Assembly: GCA_937984275.1 (NCBI GenBank)
Contig: CALJYC010000044.1
Coordinates: 1-33,802, forward strand
DNA length: 33,802 bases
Direction of reading: 5' to 3'
Origin: an uncultured bacterium
Lineage (GTDB): Bacteria > Myxococcota_A > Polyangia > Polyangiales > Houyiibacteriaceae
The position numbers and the translations under genes are program-made. The notes under the pieces were generated by a model. The model was not told where the DNA came from. It ran no database searches and saw nothing but the letters and a program-made list of their open reading frames with translations. How positions within the stretch are numbered: the first letter of the stretch is position 1; every line of letters begins with the position of its first letter. Below are positions 23,534 through 31,534 of the stretch, in pieces.

Positions 23534-24360
23534 GCCGAGCCGGTCACGAGCTTGCCGAGCTTGCCGACCAGCTGGTCGAGCACGGTTTGTAGCTGCGCAA
23601 AGTCGCTCTTCTTGATCTCACTCGTCTGTTCGTCGACGTAGAGCGCGCGGTTGAGCTCGATCTGAACGGCATGCTGACGGCGTTTGGGGGCGCCATAGCT
23701 CGAGGTCGTCCACCCACCGCGATACGGGTCGTCGTGCTTCACGCTCAAACCGGCGGCGCGAAAATGCGAATCAATGAGATCGATAATACGACCATCGGCG
23801 GTGGAACGTCCGCGCGTGCCGGGGACGATGTCGGCACGACGCACCTCCGCCCCACCTACCATTCGCCGGCCAGACGAGGGCATTGAATGCGCGGCCAGGA
23901 TCACGACTTGACCGTGCTGCTCCCGTATCTGCGCCGCAACCTCGCGCAGCGTCCGGTGATAGGGCTCATAGTAGAGATCTAGTCTTCGGGTGAACTGTTT
24001 GACGGTGAGCGGCGCACGCAGCAATGGCGTCCCGTCCGTCCTAGCGCGCCAAACGACCCCGCGCGCTGGGATGTGGCGCGCCTTCGGGTGCCTCGGCACC
24101 GCCGCCGAGTCGACCTCGTCGGGACCGCGGTTGAGATCAACGACATACCGGGATACCCGTGACACCAGGAGGGTCGCGCCGTTCTCCGGAGCACGTTGGT
24201 AGAGTTGATCGACGTAGATGTCGGAGTCGCGCAACATGGCCAACGGCGTCGCGTCGATCTCGGATTCGACCGCAGGGGGAACCTGCAAGCCCGAATGCGG
24301 AACTTCGACGAGCACGGGGCTCGGAGTGGTTCTTGGGTGGGTTAACTCGACGAAAGTCAC
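23515..24360 (-). CDS. N-formylglutamate amidohydrolase family protein
   Basis: This 281-residue protein shows the FGase/HutG-type signature: VLVEVPHSG near residue 16 (metal-ligand His), SDIYVDQLY, VSRYVVDLNRGPDE, YHRTLREVAAQI and VILAAHSMPS (second His region). HAVQIELNRALYVDE follows near the C-terminus, with the conserved Gln-Glu-Asn/Arg set. The family hydrolyses N-formylglutamate to glutamate and formate at the end of one histidine-degradation route; many members have unproven substrates. No other hut gene is present. GTG 24360 is 7 nt after the stop of the kinase gene, so it is probably its operon partner. A C-terminal extension (about residues 240-281) is helical. Confidence 0.88.
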   Translation of the reverse strand: MTFVELTHPRTTPSPVLVEVPHSGLQVPPAVESEIDATPLAMLRDSDIYVDQLYQRAPENGATLLVSRVSRYVVDLNRGPDEVDSAAVPRHPKARHIPARGVVWRARTDGTPLLRAPLTVKQFTRRLDLYYEPYHRTLREVAAQIREQHGQVVILAAHSMPSSGRRMVGGAEVRRADIVPGTRGRSTADGRIIDLIDSHFRAAGLSVKHDDPYRGGWTTSSYGAPKRRQHAVQIELNRALYVDEQTSEIKKSDFAQLQTVLDQLVGKLGKLVTGSAQFATG

Positions 24361-24367
24361 GCGGGGC

Positions 24368-26368
24368 TCAAGCGCTATACGATTCTCGGAAGGGCATCTG
24401 CGAAGGACTCACCTTGGTCCGAACCAGCCCACACGCAAGCCCTAGATAGAGCGCGCGGTAGACCGGCTCCAGATCCGCCCCCGAAGCGCTCTCCCGAGCC
24501 AACACGCCCCCGAGAGTCGTATCGCCCGAAACCGAGTCGAGCACGCCGATCCATGGGGGGGGCAGACGAAATGCCGTCAGGGGAGGACCATCTTCACAGC
24601 GCTCGACCACCCGCTCGCGAAGCGGCTCGAGCACCGATTCGATCTCCTCCAGGTGTGCCTCGCTCGCCGCGTCTCGCAGAAGCTCGTACGGGTCTTGTCC
24701 CGTCGGGAAGGTCTCTTCGTGACTGCGAGCGCCACGCACGAATGCCCACTCGCCGCGCCGCCAACGGAACGACTCCATCAATCGGCCACGAACCTGATCG
24801 CCGATCGCCCTGAACAGCTCGACCGGGCGCAGGATCCCGAGCCCGACGAGCGCGTCCCCGAGACGCCCGCCGTACTTTGGCAGGAGCGCCAACGCCATCT
24901 CGATCTCCATCCGCAAGCACTGACCGGTCGCCACCAGGTACTCCCCCAGAAGCTCCGACTTGTCCGTCGACGCAACGAAGTCGGGCTTGCCATCGACGAA
25001 GTAGATCTTCTTGCGCCGGTTACGCTGCCATAGGTGCAACACGCCGGTCTGTTGCCTGGAGATGATGTCGTAGAAAACCGGCAGCAGAGTCGCCGCCCGG
25101 AGCTGCCCTTGCTTCTCGGCCTGCGCAAGCTCTTCGAGCTTCCATTGAAGCCCAGGCGACGTGACGAAACGTGTGAGCTCGGGGAGGTGCGATGGATCGA
25201 GGTACGTACCGTCGGCCTTGGAGATCTTGCTGCTGCGGCTGTCGATGACGCCCGTCGTGAGGAGCTGGATCAGGCGCGGGTAGCTCATCGGCCCCATCAC
25301 GCTGCCGTCGGTCAGCTGAACGCGATAGATCGTCGGTGAGGTGACGGCTTGCGGCCCGATCAGTTCCTGCCCCGCGTGGTGCATCAGGTCGCTATCCACC
25401 AAGGAGGGTACTTTGGCGCCCGGAAGGTGGAGATCGGGGCCCTCGCCTTCCACCAGATTGAGCTGGGAGAGGAGGCGGGCCACCCGATCGGGGCCGTGCC
25501 CCATCCCTCGACGCCGAATCACCTCCGCGCACGCCTCGGCAAACGCGCCCGCGGTCGGCCGTTCTGCAGGGTCACGCTGCAGGCCACCAAGAACGACGGC
25601 ACGGATGTCTTGTGGGATGCGCCGCTCGCATCGTGCGAGCACTCGAAGGTCCCCATCTCGAATCTGCAGGAGGACGTTCAGCTCGCTCTCTCCCTGGAAC
25701 AGCGGCTCGCCGATCAGCATTTCAGCCAGGACGGTCGAAAGCGTGAACACGTCGCTCTTGCCGCTGAGCTCCTTTCCGAGCACCTGTTCAGGGGACATGT
25801 ACCCGAGCTTGCCGCGAACCTGGCCATCTTCGGTGGTTGGGGCACGGCTTCGAACAGTTGCGATGCCAAAGTCGGTGAGCTTCACATGACCGGTACGGCT
25901 CAGCAGAATGTTGGCCGGGCTGACGTCGCGATGGACGAACTCGAGCGGCTCCCCCTCGTCGTCGACCGCGTGATGAGCGTAATCGAGGGCTTGGGCAGTT
26001 TGATAGGCAATGTGGAGCGCCACGTCCCAGGGGATCGGCGAATCCTCGGGCGCGCTGCGTAGCAGCCGGCTCACGTTGGATCCGTCGACGAGCTCCATGA
26101 CGAGCACGAGGTCGTCGCCCATCGTGCCGAAGTCGAACACCTGAACAATGTTGGGGTGTTCGAGCAGAGCCGCGAGGCGCGCTTCGTCGATGAACATCCA
26201 AACGAAGTCCGGATCACTCGAATACTGCGGCAGAATTCGCTTCAGAGCCACGCGCTTCGAGAAGCCGTGCAGACCTTCACGACGAGCAACGAAAACCTCG
26301 GCCATCCCCCCCGCCGCCAAGCGACGCTCGATGTGGTACGGCCCGAGTAGCGGCCGTTCTTCACTCAC
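24368..26368 (-). CDS. Ser/Thr protein kinase with GYF-like and DUF4388 (PATAN) regions
   Basis: This 666-residue cytoplasmic kinase has an N-terminal Hanks-type domain (about 10-280): glycine loop LAAGGMAEVF (degenerate but usual for myxobacterial kinases), Lys43 in VALKRI, HRDVSPAN (146-153), DFG from Asp166 and YMSPEQ. A region around 350-410 (IYRVQLTDGSVMGPMSYPRL) resembles a GYF_2 peptide-binding module. About 425-560 matches DUF4388/PATAN (TGVLHLWQRNRRKKIYFVDG, then GRLGDALVGLG), a protein-interaction domain. There is no transmembrane segment. GTG 26368 is chosen because of a strong Shine-Dalgarno (GGAGGG) 4 nt upstream; an ATG at 26395 is in frame but lacks one. It is divergent from a second kinase gene. 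Confidence 0.92.
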   Translation of the reverse strand: MSEERPLLGPYHIERRLAAGGMAEVFVARREGLHGFSKRVALKRILPQYSSDPDFVWMFIDEARLAALLEHPNIVQVFDFGTMGDDLVLVMELVDGSNVSRLLRSAPEDSPIPWDVALHIAYQTAQALDYAHHAVDDEGEPLEFVHRDVSPANILLSRTGHVKLTDFGIATVRSRAPTTEDGQVRGKLGYMSPEQVLGKELSGKSDVFTLSTVLAEMLIGEPLFQGESELNVLLQIRDGDLRVLARCERRIPQDIRAVVLGGLQRDPAERPTAGAFAEACAEVIRRRGMGHGPDRVARLLSQLNLVEGEGPDLHLPGAKVPSLVDSDLMHHAGQELIGPQAVTSPTIYRVQLTDGSVMGPMSYPRLIQLLTTGVIDSRSSKISKADGTYLDPSHLPELTRFVTSPGLQWKLEELAQAEKQGQLRAATLLPVFYDIISRQQTGVLHLWQRNRRKKIYFVDGKPDFVASTDKSELLGEYLVATGQCLRMEIEMALALLPKYGGRLGDALVGLGILRPVELFRAIGDQVRGRLMESFRWRRGEWAFVRGARSHEETFPTGQDPYELLRDAASEAHLEEIESVLEPLRERVVERCEDGPPLTAFRLPPPWIGVLDSVSGDTTLGGVLARESASGADLEPVYRALYLGLACGLVRTKVSPSQMPFRESYSA

Positions 26369-26458
26369 ACATCCCTCCGTTAGTGACCGGCGCATCCATC
26401 ATAAGCGCGTGAGGCACCGACTGTCAGCTTACTCCCCGTTTCAGCCAGAGCGGAACAC

Positions 26459-26488
26459 TTGGGGCTCCGCTTCATTCCTGTTTATCAT
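26459..26488 (+). promoter_or_regulatory. Possible sigma-70-type promoter for the plus-strand kinase gene
   Basis: TTGGGG at 26459-26464 and TATCAT at 26483-26488 are separated by 18 nt, in an AT-richer patch between the two divergent kinase genes. Predicted transcription would start near 26495, leaving a 5' leader of about 22 nt with a G-rich Shine-Dalgarno (GGGGGAACC). The -10 is good and the -35 poor; this is read by eye. Confidence 0.4.
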
Positions 26489-26516
26489 ACCAATATCCAC
26501 TGGGTACGGGGGAACC

Positions 26517-28250
26517 ATGGGGATTGTTCGGAAGACGTCGCGCTCTAAGAAATCAAAGGATCCGCTTCTCGGGAAAGTCGTTGCCGGTCGATATCGACTG
26601 GAATCGATGCTCGGCGAAGGCGGAATGGGTGTCGTCTATCGAGCACGACACGTGCTCATCGACCGCGTCGTCGCGCTGAAGCTGATTCGGCCTGACTTGC
26701 GAGGCGAGACGCACTTGCGCGCTTGGATGGTACGCGAGGCGCGCGCGGCGAACCGCGTCGACCACGCACACATCGTCGACATTCACGATGTCGGAGAGAC
26801 GGAAGACGGAGAGCTCTATCTGGTGATGGAGTACCTGATCGGGGATTCGCTCTCGTCGCAGATCGCGAAAGGCCCGATGCCGATTGCGCGCGCGGTCGAC
26901 ATCCTCGAGCAGATGACTGCGGCACTTGCGCGTGCACACGATCTCGGCGTCGTACACCGCGACCTGAAGAGCGACAACATCATGATCACGGCGCGCGGCG
27001 GCCGAAAAGACTTCGTGAAGATCTTGGACTTCGGTCTGGCTGCGCTGACGCGTGACCCGCGTCTCGCGCCCAAGGGCGCCGTCTTCGGGACGCCCGAGTA
27101 CATGTCACCAGAGCAGGCGCGCGGCGAAGACGCCATCTCGTCGAGCGATCTGTACGCACTCGGTGTGCTGTTCTTCGAGATGCTCACCGGACGGCTTCCT
27201 TTCCGTTCGGGAGATCGAGACGAGCTGCTCGAGATGCAGCGAAAGGCCAAGGCGCCGAGCCCTCGGAAATACCGCCCGGAGATTCCGGAGCAGGCCGAGC
27301 AAATCATTCTCAAGCTGCTCGAGAAGAAGGCGGAAGACCGTTTCCGCGATGGGCACCATCTCAAAGAGGAGCTCAAGGAGATGCAGCGGTCCCTTCCCTC
27401 GCGGGAGTGGGATGCGCCAACCGATGTTGCGCCTGTAGCACCACCGCCACCGCCGCCAGCGCAGACGCCGGGAGTGGTCGAATGGAGCGGCACCGCCGCA
27501 AACTTCCTTCGGGCAGTTGCACGAGCCTACCCGGACGGGGATGCGCCGGCCGAGGTGCAAGGCGCGTCGGACAAGATTTGGGAGCTCGCATCGCGGGCGT
27601 CCAGGCTCGAGGGAGAGCTAGAGAGTCATTCGAAGAAGCTCGAGGCAATCGAAAAGCGCGGCCGAGGCCTTCGTGCTGAAATCGGTCGTAAGGTCGAAGA
27701 CCTGGCCGGTGAAGAATCGCGCGCCTTGCGCGATGCGTCGTCGGAGCGCGACGTCCTGAGCCACCTGATCCTGAAGCGGAAGCGAGCCCAGCGCGAGCAC
27801 CAGACCGCGCAGGCCGAGGCGAAGGCGGCGGGCAACAACATCGAACGGATCCGGCGCGGATACGAATCACTTGGCGCGACCCGCGCCCAGGTCGAAGTCC
27901 TCGAAAGCGTATCGCGCGACTACGAACGCCGTGCGCGCTCGAAGGAGGACATCGCCGCCGAACGGCGGAAGCAAATCGAAGAGCTGCGCGCCCAACTGAA
28001 ACGATACAGCGAGGCCCTCGAAAACGATTTGCAGACCGGCCGCGAGCGAATCGCCAACCGCGTCCGAGAGGCCCTCGCCTACGAGAAGGCCTTCAGCGAC
28101 GCCTCGAACCTGCTGCTCGACCACCTCCGCGATAAAACGGAATGCCGAGAGCTCCTCGAAGACATCGACAAACGCCGCAACGGCAAAGACCCCGACGACA
28201 AGCCATCCGAGCTCCAAGAGCTAATGCAAAAACACGTCGCCGCCCGATAG
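26517..28250 (+). CDS. Ser/Thr protein kinase with long C-terminal coiled coil
   Basis: This 577-residue kinase has an N-terminal Hanks domain (26-290): GEGGMG (33-38), Lys55 (VALKLI), HRDLKSDN (147-154), DFG (171-173), GTPEYMSPEQ (191-200) and SSSDLYALGVLFFEMLTG. All catalytic residues are present. A Pro-rich linker (six consecutive Pro near 309-314) leads to about 200 residues of charged, heptad-like helix (350-545; for example ASRASRLEGELESHSKKLEA). There is no membrane segment or extracellular sensor, so signal input is probably by coiled-coil oligomerisation or partner binding. ATG 26517 is the start with GGGGGAA upstream; the open frame extends 5' but overlaps the divergent kinase gene. 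There is no obvious operon partner. Confidence 0.92.
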   Translation: MGIVRKTSRSKKSKDPLLGKVVAGRYRLESMLGEGGMGVVYRARHVLIDRVVALKLIRPDLRGETHLRAWMVREARAANRVDHAHIVDIHDVGETEDGELYLVMEYLIGDSLSSQIAKGPMPIARAVDILEQMTAALARAHDLGVVHRDLKSDNIMITARGGRKDFVKILDFGLAALTRDPRLAPKGAVFGTPEYMSPEQARGEDAISSSDLYALGVLFFEMLTGRLPFRSGDRDELLEMQRKAKAPSPRKYRPEIPEQAEQIILKLLEKKAEDRFRDGHHLKEELKEMQRSLPSREWDAPTDVAPVAPPPPPPAQTPGVVEWSGTAANFLRAVARAYPDGDAPAEVQGASDKIWELASRASRLEGELESHSKKLEAIEKRGRGLRAEIGRKVEDLAGEESRALRDASSERDVLSHLILKRKRAQREHQTAQAEAKAAGNNIERIRRGYESLGATRAQVEVLESVSRDYERRARSKEDIAAERRKQIEELRAQLKRYSEALENDLQTGRERIANRVREALAYEKAFSDASNLLLDHLRDKTECRELLEDIDKRRNGKDPDDKPSELQELMQKHVAAR

Positions 28251-28486
28251 CTAGAGCGCCGTAAGAGACCCTCCACAAGACAATGGCGAACGCAGCGGCT
28301 CCTAACCGCCCCTCGTATGTCGACTTCTCCAGAGGAGAACGGCTCGCGATGGGCAGCACAGTGATTGGGTCGGCGCCTAGCCGTGTGTCGACATATGCAG
28401 CCGTGCCGACGGGGCTCCCAATCGCGAGCACGCCCGTCGCGAGCCGTTCTCCGCTGACTCATTTCGGAAGCGCTGGGGCCGCTTAG
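28251..28486. other. Intergenic stretch without a supported gene
   Basis: I see no supported gene between the kinase stop and the tRNA. A plus-strand ATG frame (28283-28486) and an overlapping minus-strand frame both give plausible-looking peptides, but neither has a Shine-Dalgarno or a recognisable motif. No T-tract terminator was found. Confidence 0.4.
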
Positions 28487-28569
28487 TAGCCGAGGTCGGA
28501 CTCGAACCGACACATCCAAAGGATACCGGATTTTGAATCCGGCGCGTCTGCCAATTCCGCCACTCGGCC
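28487..28569 (-). tRNA. tRNA-Leu (CAA anticodon)
   Basis: On the minus strand an 83-nt class II tRNA can be folded. The acceptor stem GGCCGAG pairs with CTCGGCT (first pair G-U). The D-arm lies in TGGCGGAATTGGCAGACGC. The anticodon stem CCGGA/TCCGG encloses loop TTCAAAA, giving anticodon CAA (Leu, UUG codons). A variable arm pairs ATCC with GGAT, and the T-arm GTCGG-TTCGAGT-CCGAC is complete. The discriminator base is A and the 3' CCA is not encoded (CTA follows), so it must be added post-transcriptionally. It lies between the kinase gene and fabH, both on the plus strand. Confidence 0.96.
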
Positions 28570-28581
28570 GAGGGGGCCGGA

Positions 28582-28587
28582 CTTATA
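28582..28587 (-). promoter_or_regulatory. Possible -10 element of the tRNA-Leu promoter
   Basis: On the minus strand TATAAG ends 13 nt before the mature tRNA 5' end, a suitable -10 position. No matching -35 is obvious at 16-18 nt upstream, and the region downstream (CCGGCCCCCT) is GC-rich like a stringent discriminator. Confidence 0.35.
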
Positions 28588-28706
28588 GCAGGCCCCAGGC
28601 GGCGTGCATTCCTGAAAGGTAGGGCGCGAGCCCCGTGGTCGCCGCGGCGCGTCGACTTTGCGGGGTGGGTTCGCTAGGCTCGGCCCAACTAGAAGGGGCT
28701 CGATAC

Positions 28707-29705
28707 ATGACAAGGACCGCGATTCTGGGGCTGGGGCATTACGTGCCCTCGAAGGTCGTCACCAACGACGACCTCGCGAAAATGTTCGACACGAGCGACG
28801 AGTGGATCCAGCAGCGCACAGGCATCAAAGAGCGCCGCTACATCGAGGAAAGCGGCACCGGAGCCAGTGACCTCGCCGTGCCGGCCGCCAAGATGGCCTG
28901 TGAAAACGCCGGGATCGACGTGTCTGAGATCGACGCAATCATCTTCGCAACGCTTTCTCCCGACTTCAACTTCCCCGGCAGCGGCTGCTTCTTGGGCGAC
29001 AAGCTCGGCCTCGGGGGGGTGCCCGCACTCGATGTGCGCAACCAGTGCAGTGGCTTTCTCTACGGCATGCAGATCGCCGACGCGTGGATTCGATGCGGTA
29101 TGTACAAGCGCGTCCTACTGGTGGGTGCCGAGGTCCACTCGACCGCGCTCGACTTCAGCGACGAAGGTCGCGACGTGACGGTTCTTTTCGGCGACGGTGC
29201 GGCTTGCGCGCTCTTGGGGCCCAGTGACGACGACGATCGGGGAGTCCTCGACGTCGAAGTCCACGCAGACGGAAGCGGCGCGAAGGAGCTCTGGCTCGAG
29301 GGACCAGCCAGCGCGTACAAACCTCGCCTCACCCACGAGATGATCGACAACAAATCGGTCTACCCGGCGATGAACGGCCGCCACGTGTTCCGATGGGCTA
29401 CGGCCAAGATGCCGGAGGTAAGCAAGTCGGTGTTGGAGCGCAACGGGGTGTCGATCGAGGACCTCGACCTGGTGGTCCCGCACCAAGCCAACAAGCGGAT
29501 CAACGAATTCGTGTCGCAGAAACTCGCGATCCCACCCGAGAAGGTCGTCCACAACATCCAGAAGTACGGCAACACGACCGCCGCATCGATCCCCCTCGCG
29601 CTCAGCGAGGCCGTGCAGGAAGGCCGCGCCAAGAAGGGCGACCTGATTCTCATGCCCGCGTTTGGCTCCGGTTTCACCTGGGGCGCGGCGCTCGTGCGGC
29701 TCTAA
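28707..29705 (+). CDS. fabH: 3-oxoacyl-[ACP] synthase III (KAS III)
   Basis: FabH condenses acetyl-CoA or a short-chain acyl-CoA with malonyl-ACP to start fatty-acid synthesis. The 332-residue product has the complete thiolase-fold triad: Cys114 (NQCSGFLYGMQ), His259 (VPHQANKRI) and Asn289 (YGNTTAASIPLAL). It also has the C-terminal GSGFTWGAALVRL typical of the family. ATG 28707 is preceded by AAGGGG 8 nt upstream; the open frame continues 5'. No fab cluster surrounds it, and the next gene is a lipid kinase 3 nt downstream, so it could serve general fatty-acid initiation or a specialised lipid or polyketide starter. KAS III-like enzymes with other roles (ketosynthase-like OleA, for example) are less likely given the sequence. 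Confidence 0.92.
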   Translation: MTRTAILGLGHYVPSKVVTNDDLAKMFDTSDEWIQQRTGIKERRYIEESGTGASDLAVPAAKMACENAGIDVSEIDAIIFATLSPDFNFPGSGCFLGDKLGLGGVPALDVRNQCSGFLYGMQIADAWIRCGMYKRVLLVGAEVHSTALDFSDEGRDVTVLFGDGAACALLGPSDDDDRGVLDVEVHADGSGAKELWLEGPASAYKPRLTHEMIDNKSVYPAMNGRHVFRWATAKMPEVSKSVLERNGVSIEDLDLVVPHQANKRINEFVSQKLAIPPEKVVHNIQKYGNTTAASIPLALSEAVQEGRAKKGDLILMPAFGSGFTWGAALVRL

Positions 29706-29708
29706 CCC

Positions 29709-30722
29709 GTGTTTCCGAAGGCCGACCGCGTTGCTGTCGTGCTAAACGGCAACGCACGGCAGGTCACTGACGAGCTCGTCGAAAGCTTCGATCAACTGGT
29801 CGGAAGCGGCGACCTCTTCTTATCGAGCAGCTTGGACGAGGCGCACGGCATCGCGCTCGAAATCGTCGAGTCTCGCTATCCGGTGGTATTGACGGGAGGC
29901 GGCGATGGGACCTTCGTGCAAATGGTTACGGCGATCACGAAAGAGGCGCGCAGCCGAGACCAGGAACCACCGCGCTTTGGTCTGCTGAAGCTCGGTACCG
30001 GCAACTCGCTCGCATGGGCGCTCGGCGCGGGGACTTCGCGCAAAGGCGTGTTCGCCGACTTGGCTCGGTTGCGGCATGACAGCGCCCACCGAGATTTTCG
30101 TCTCATCGAAGTGCAGGATCTGCTCACGCCGTTCGCGGGCGCAGGGTTCGACGCGCTGGGGCTCAAGCATTTCCACGAGGTTCGTTCCGTCATGCGTCAC
30201 TTGCCATGGGTCGGGAAGCGCGCGACAGGCGCGATCTCCTACGCGATCTCGATCCCGACACTGACGATCCCCGAGCTCGCCCTTCGGCCGCGGATGGAGG
30301 TGAGGATCGTCAACCGTGGCGCGGCGGAACGTCTCGACCAGAACGGCCAGCCGTGCGGCTCGCCGATCGAACGAGGTGAAGTCATTTTCGAAGGCGCGTG
30401 CATCGCAGCGTTGGTGTCGACGATCCCGTACTGGGGATTCGGTGTGCGGGTGTTCCCGTTCGCCGACCGACGCCCCGCGGACCGCTTTTGTCTGCGCGTG
30501 GTCGCGACGAGCCCACTACACGTTGCTGCACACATGCTCAGCGTATGGAAGGGGACCTACCGCGACGAGAAGCTGATCGACGTCTACGCCGAGGACGTCG
30601 AGTTCGAGTTCGACAAGCCGACCGCAATCGAAATCGGTGGTGATCCCGCGGGGATGACGGACTCCATGCGCGCTCGATTGCACCCGGATCCGGTCAAGCT
30701 CATCGACTACGACGCTCCGTAA
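29709..30722 (+). CDS. Diacylglycerol/sphingoid-type lipid kinase
   Basis: This 337-residue protein belongs to the DAGK-catalytic superfamily. The nucleotide-binding GGGDGT is at 63-68, followed by LGTGNSLAWALG (95-106) and the glycine-rich substrate part AGAGFDALGLKH. The C-terminal beta domain (VFPFADRRPADRF, then LIDVYAEDVEFEFDKP) carries the typical ending motif with IEIGGDPAG. It would phosphorylate a lipid alcohol with ATP at the membrane surface; the substrate is not inferable. GTG 29709 lies 3 nt after the fabH stop, without its own Shine-Dalgarno, so translation is probably coupled to fabH. The pairing suggests a shared lipid pathway. Confidence 0.88.
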   Translation: MFPKADRVAVVLNGNARQVTDELVESFDQLVGSGDLFLSSSLDEAHGIALEIVESRYPVVLTGGGDGTFVQMVTAITKEARSRDQEPPRFGLLKLGTGNSLAWALGAGTSRKGVFADLARLRHDSAHRDFRLIEVQDLLTPFAGAGFDALGLKHFHEVRSVMRHLPWVGKRATGAISYAISIPTLTIPELALRPRMEVRIVNRGAAERLDQNGQPCGSPIERGEVIFEGACIAALVSTIPYWGFGVRVFPFADRRPADRFCLRVVATSPLHVAAHMLSVWKGTYRDEKLIDVYAEDVEFEFDKPTAIEIGGDPAGMTDSMRARLHPDPVKLIDYDAP

Positions 30723-30799
30723 CCCTCTCCAGCCGAGCGTCCCTCCGAGAGGATTTCGATGGCCGGCGCCCGGGTTCTGAGCGGAAAAAGGGAATTTTG

Positions 30800-30828
30800 T
30801 TACCTTTCTCTCAGTAGGGCTGTAATAA
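30800..30828 (+). promoter_or_regulatory. Possible promoter of the cupredoxin-like/Cache receptor operon
   Basis: An AT-rich patch, unusual here, contains TTACCT (30800-30805) and TAATAA (30823-30828) with a 17-nt spacer. Transcription would begin near 30835, only about 7 nt before ATG 30842, which has no Shine-Dalgarno. The mRNA could thus be nearly leaderless. Read by eye only. Confidence 0.4.
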
Positions 30829-30841
30829 TACAGAAATACCA

Positions 30842-31531
30842 ATGCGGGGATTTAGGAATTGGATCATGCTGGGGGCCGGATGTGCCGCCGCTTTGCTCGT
30901 CGCCTTCGGGGGGGCATCAGCCGAATCGGTCGAAGGATCGGTTCAAGGCGACAAGGGCAAGCAGGCGAGCTCCGGCGCCAGTCAACACGACTACTACTGG
31001 AAGGTTTGGAACGGCGCCCTTCCGGAGCAACGCGACAAGGACGATCACGACGACGTGCTTGCGGTGCTGACAGGCAAGTTCACCGGACCGCCGATCGGCT
31101 GCAAGTTCCGCTTCCGCGGAGGCGGGCTCGATCCTTCGACGATCGCTGCACGCTCGGGAACGACCGTTCGAATCGAGAACGGGGACGCGTTTACGCACGA
31201 GCTCTCGGTCGACGGACTACCCGGCTTCACGCCTCTCGAATCCGGCCCGGGCAAGGCACGGGCGATTCCCGTTCCGGTCGGTGGACCATGGGAGCTCGGT
31301 GACCGCATTTATGGGCACGTCGACGGCCACCTACACTCGATGCGCGAGCTCGTCGCCTGCGCGACGGTCACGCCGAGCGGCAAGTTTCGGTTCGATAAAG
31401 TTCCGCCAGGCCCATACTCGTTGAGAATTCTTCGGGGGTCCGAGCAAGTGGCCATGCGCCGTGTCACCGTACCGGCAGGCAAAACACTGAAGGTCGATCC
31501 GCTCAGCCTGAGCAAGAGTCGGAGGAAGTAA
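30842..31531 (+). CDS. Exported cupredoxin-like protein
   Basis: This 229-residue protein has a signal peptide (FRNWIMLGAGCAAALLVAF, cleavage near ASA-ES at 27-28) and a beta-sandwich part. SGTTVRIENGDAFTHELSV resembles the first copper-ligand strand of cupredoxins (His119). A later His/Met/Cys-rich segment (YGHVDGHLHSMREL, then Cys173) could supply further ligands, though in an atypical order. The C-terminal 50 residues (GKFRFDKVPPGPYSLRIL, then VTVPAGKTLKV) look like a carboxypeptidase-regulatory/beta-sandwich domain. It is expected to be periplasmic. It is 3 nt upstream of the receptor gene and would be co-transcribed with it, suggesting that it binds a metal or ligand for that sensor. Copper binding is inference. 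Confidence 0.68.
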   Translation: MRGFRNWIMLGAGCAAALLVAFGGASAESVEGSVQGDKGKQASSGASQHDYYWKVWNGALPEQRDKDDHDDVLAVLTGKFTGPPIGCKFRFRGGGLDPSTIAARSGTTVRIENGDAFTHELSVDGLPGFTPLESGPGKARAIPVPVGGPWELGDRIYGHVDGHLHSMRELVACATVTPSGKFRFDKVPPGPYSLRILRGSEQVAMRRVTVPAGKTLKVDPLSLSKSRRK

Positions 31532-31534
31532 CCG

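Noticed and set aside
25349-26062. A 237-codon plus-strand open frame inside the kinase gene
   Set aside because: It lies opposite an intact kinase domain and has shadow-type composition.
28283-28486. A 67-codon plus-strand ORF, and an overlapping minus-strand frame with a protein-like stretch (GSPVGTAAYVDTRLG)
   Set aside because: Neither has a Shine-Dalgarno, motif or neighbour support; a gene remnant is possible but cannot be shown.
30723-30760. CCTCTC...GAGAGG as a terminator after the lipid kinase gene
   Set aside because: The stem is short with a large loop, and there is no proper T-run.
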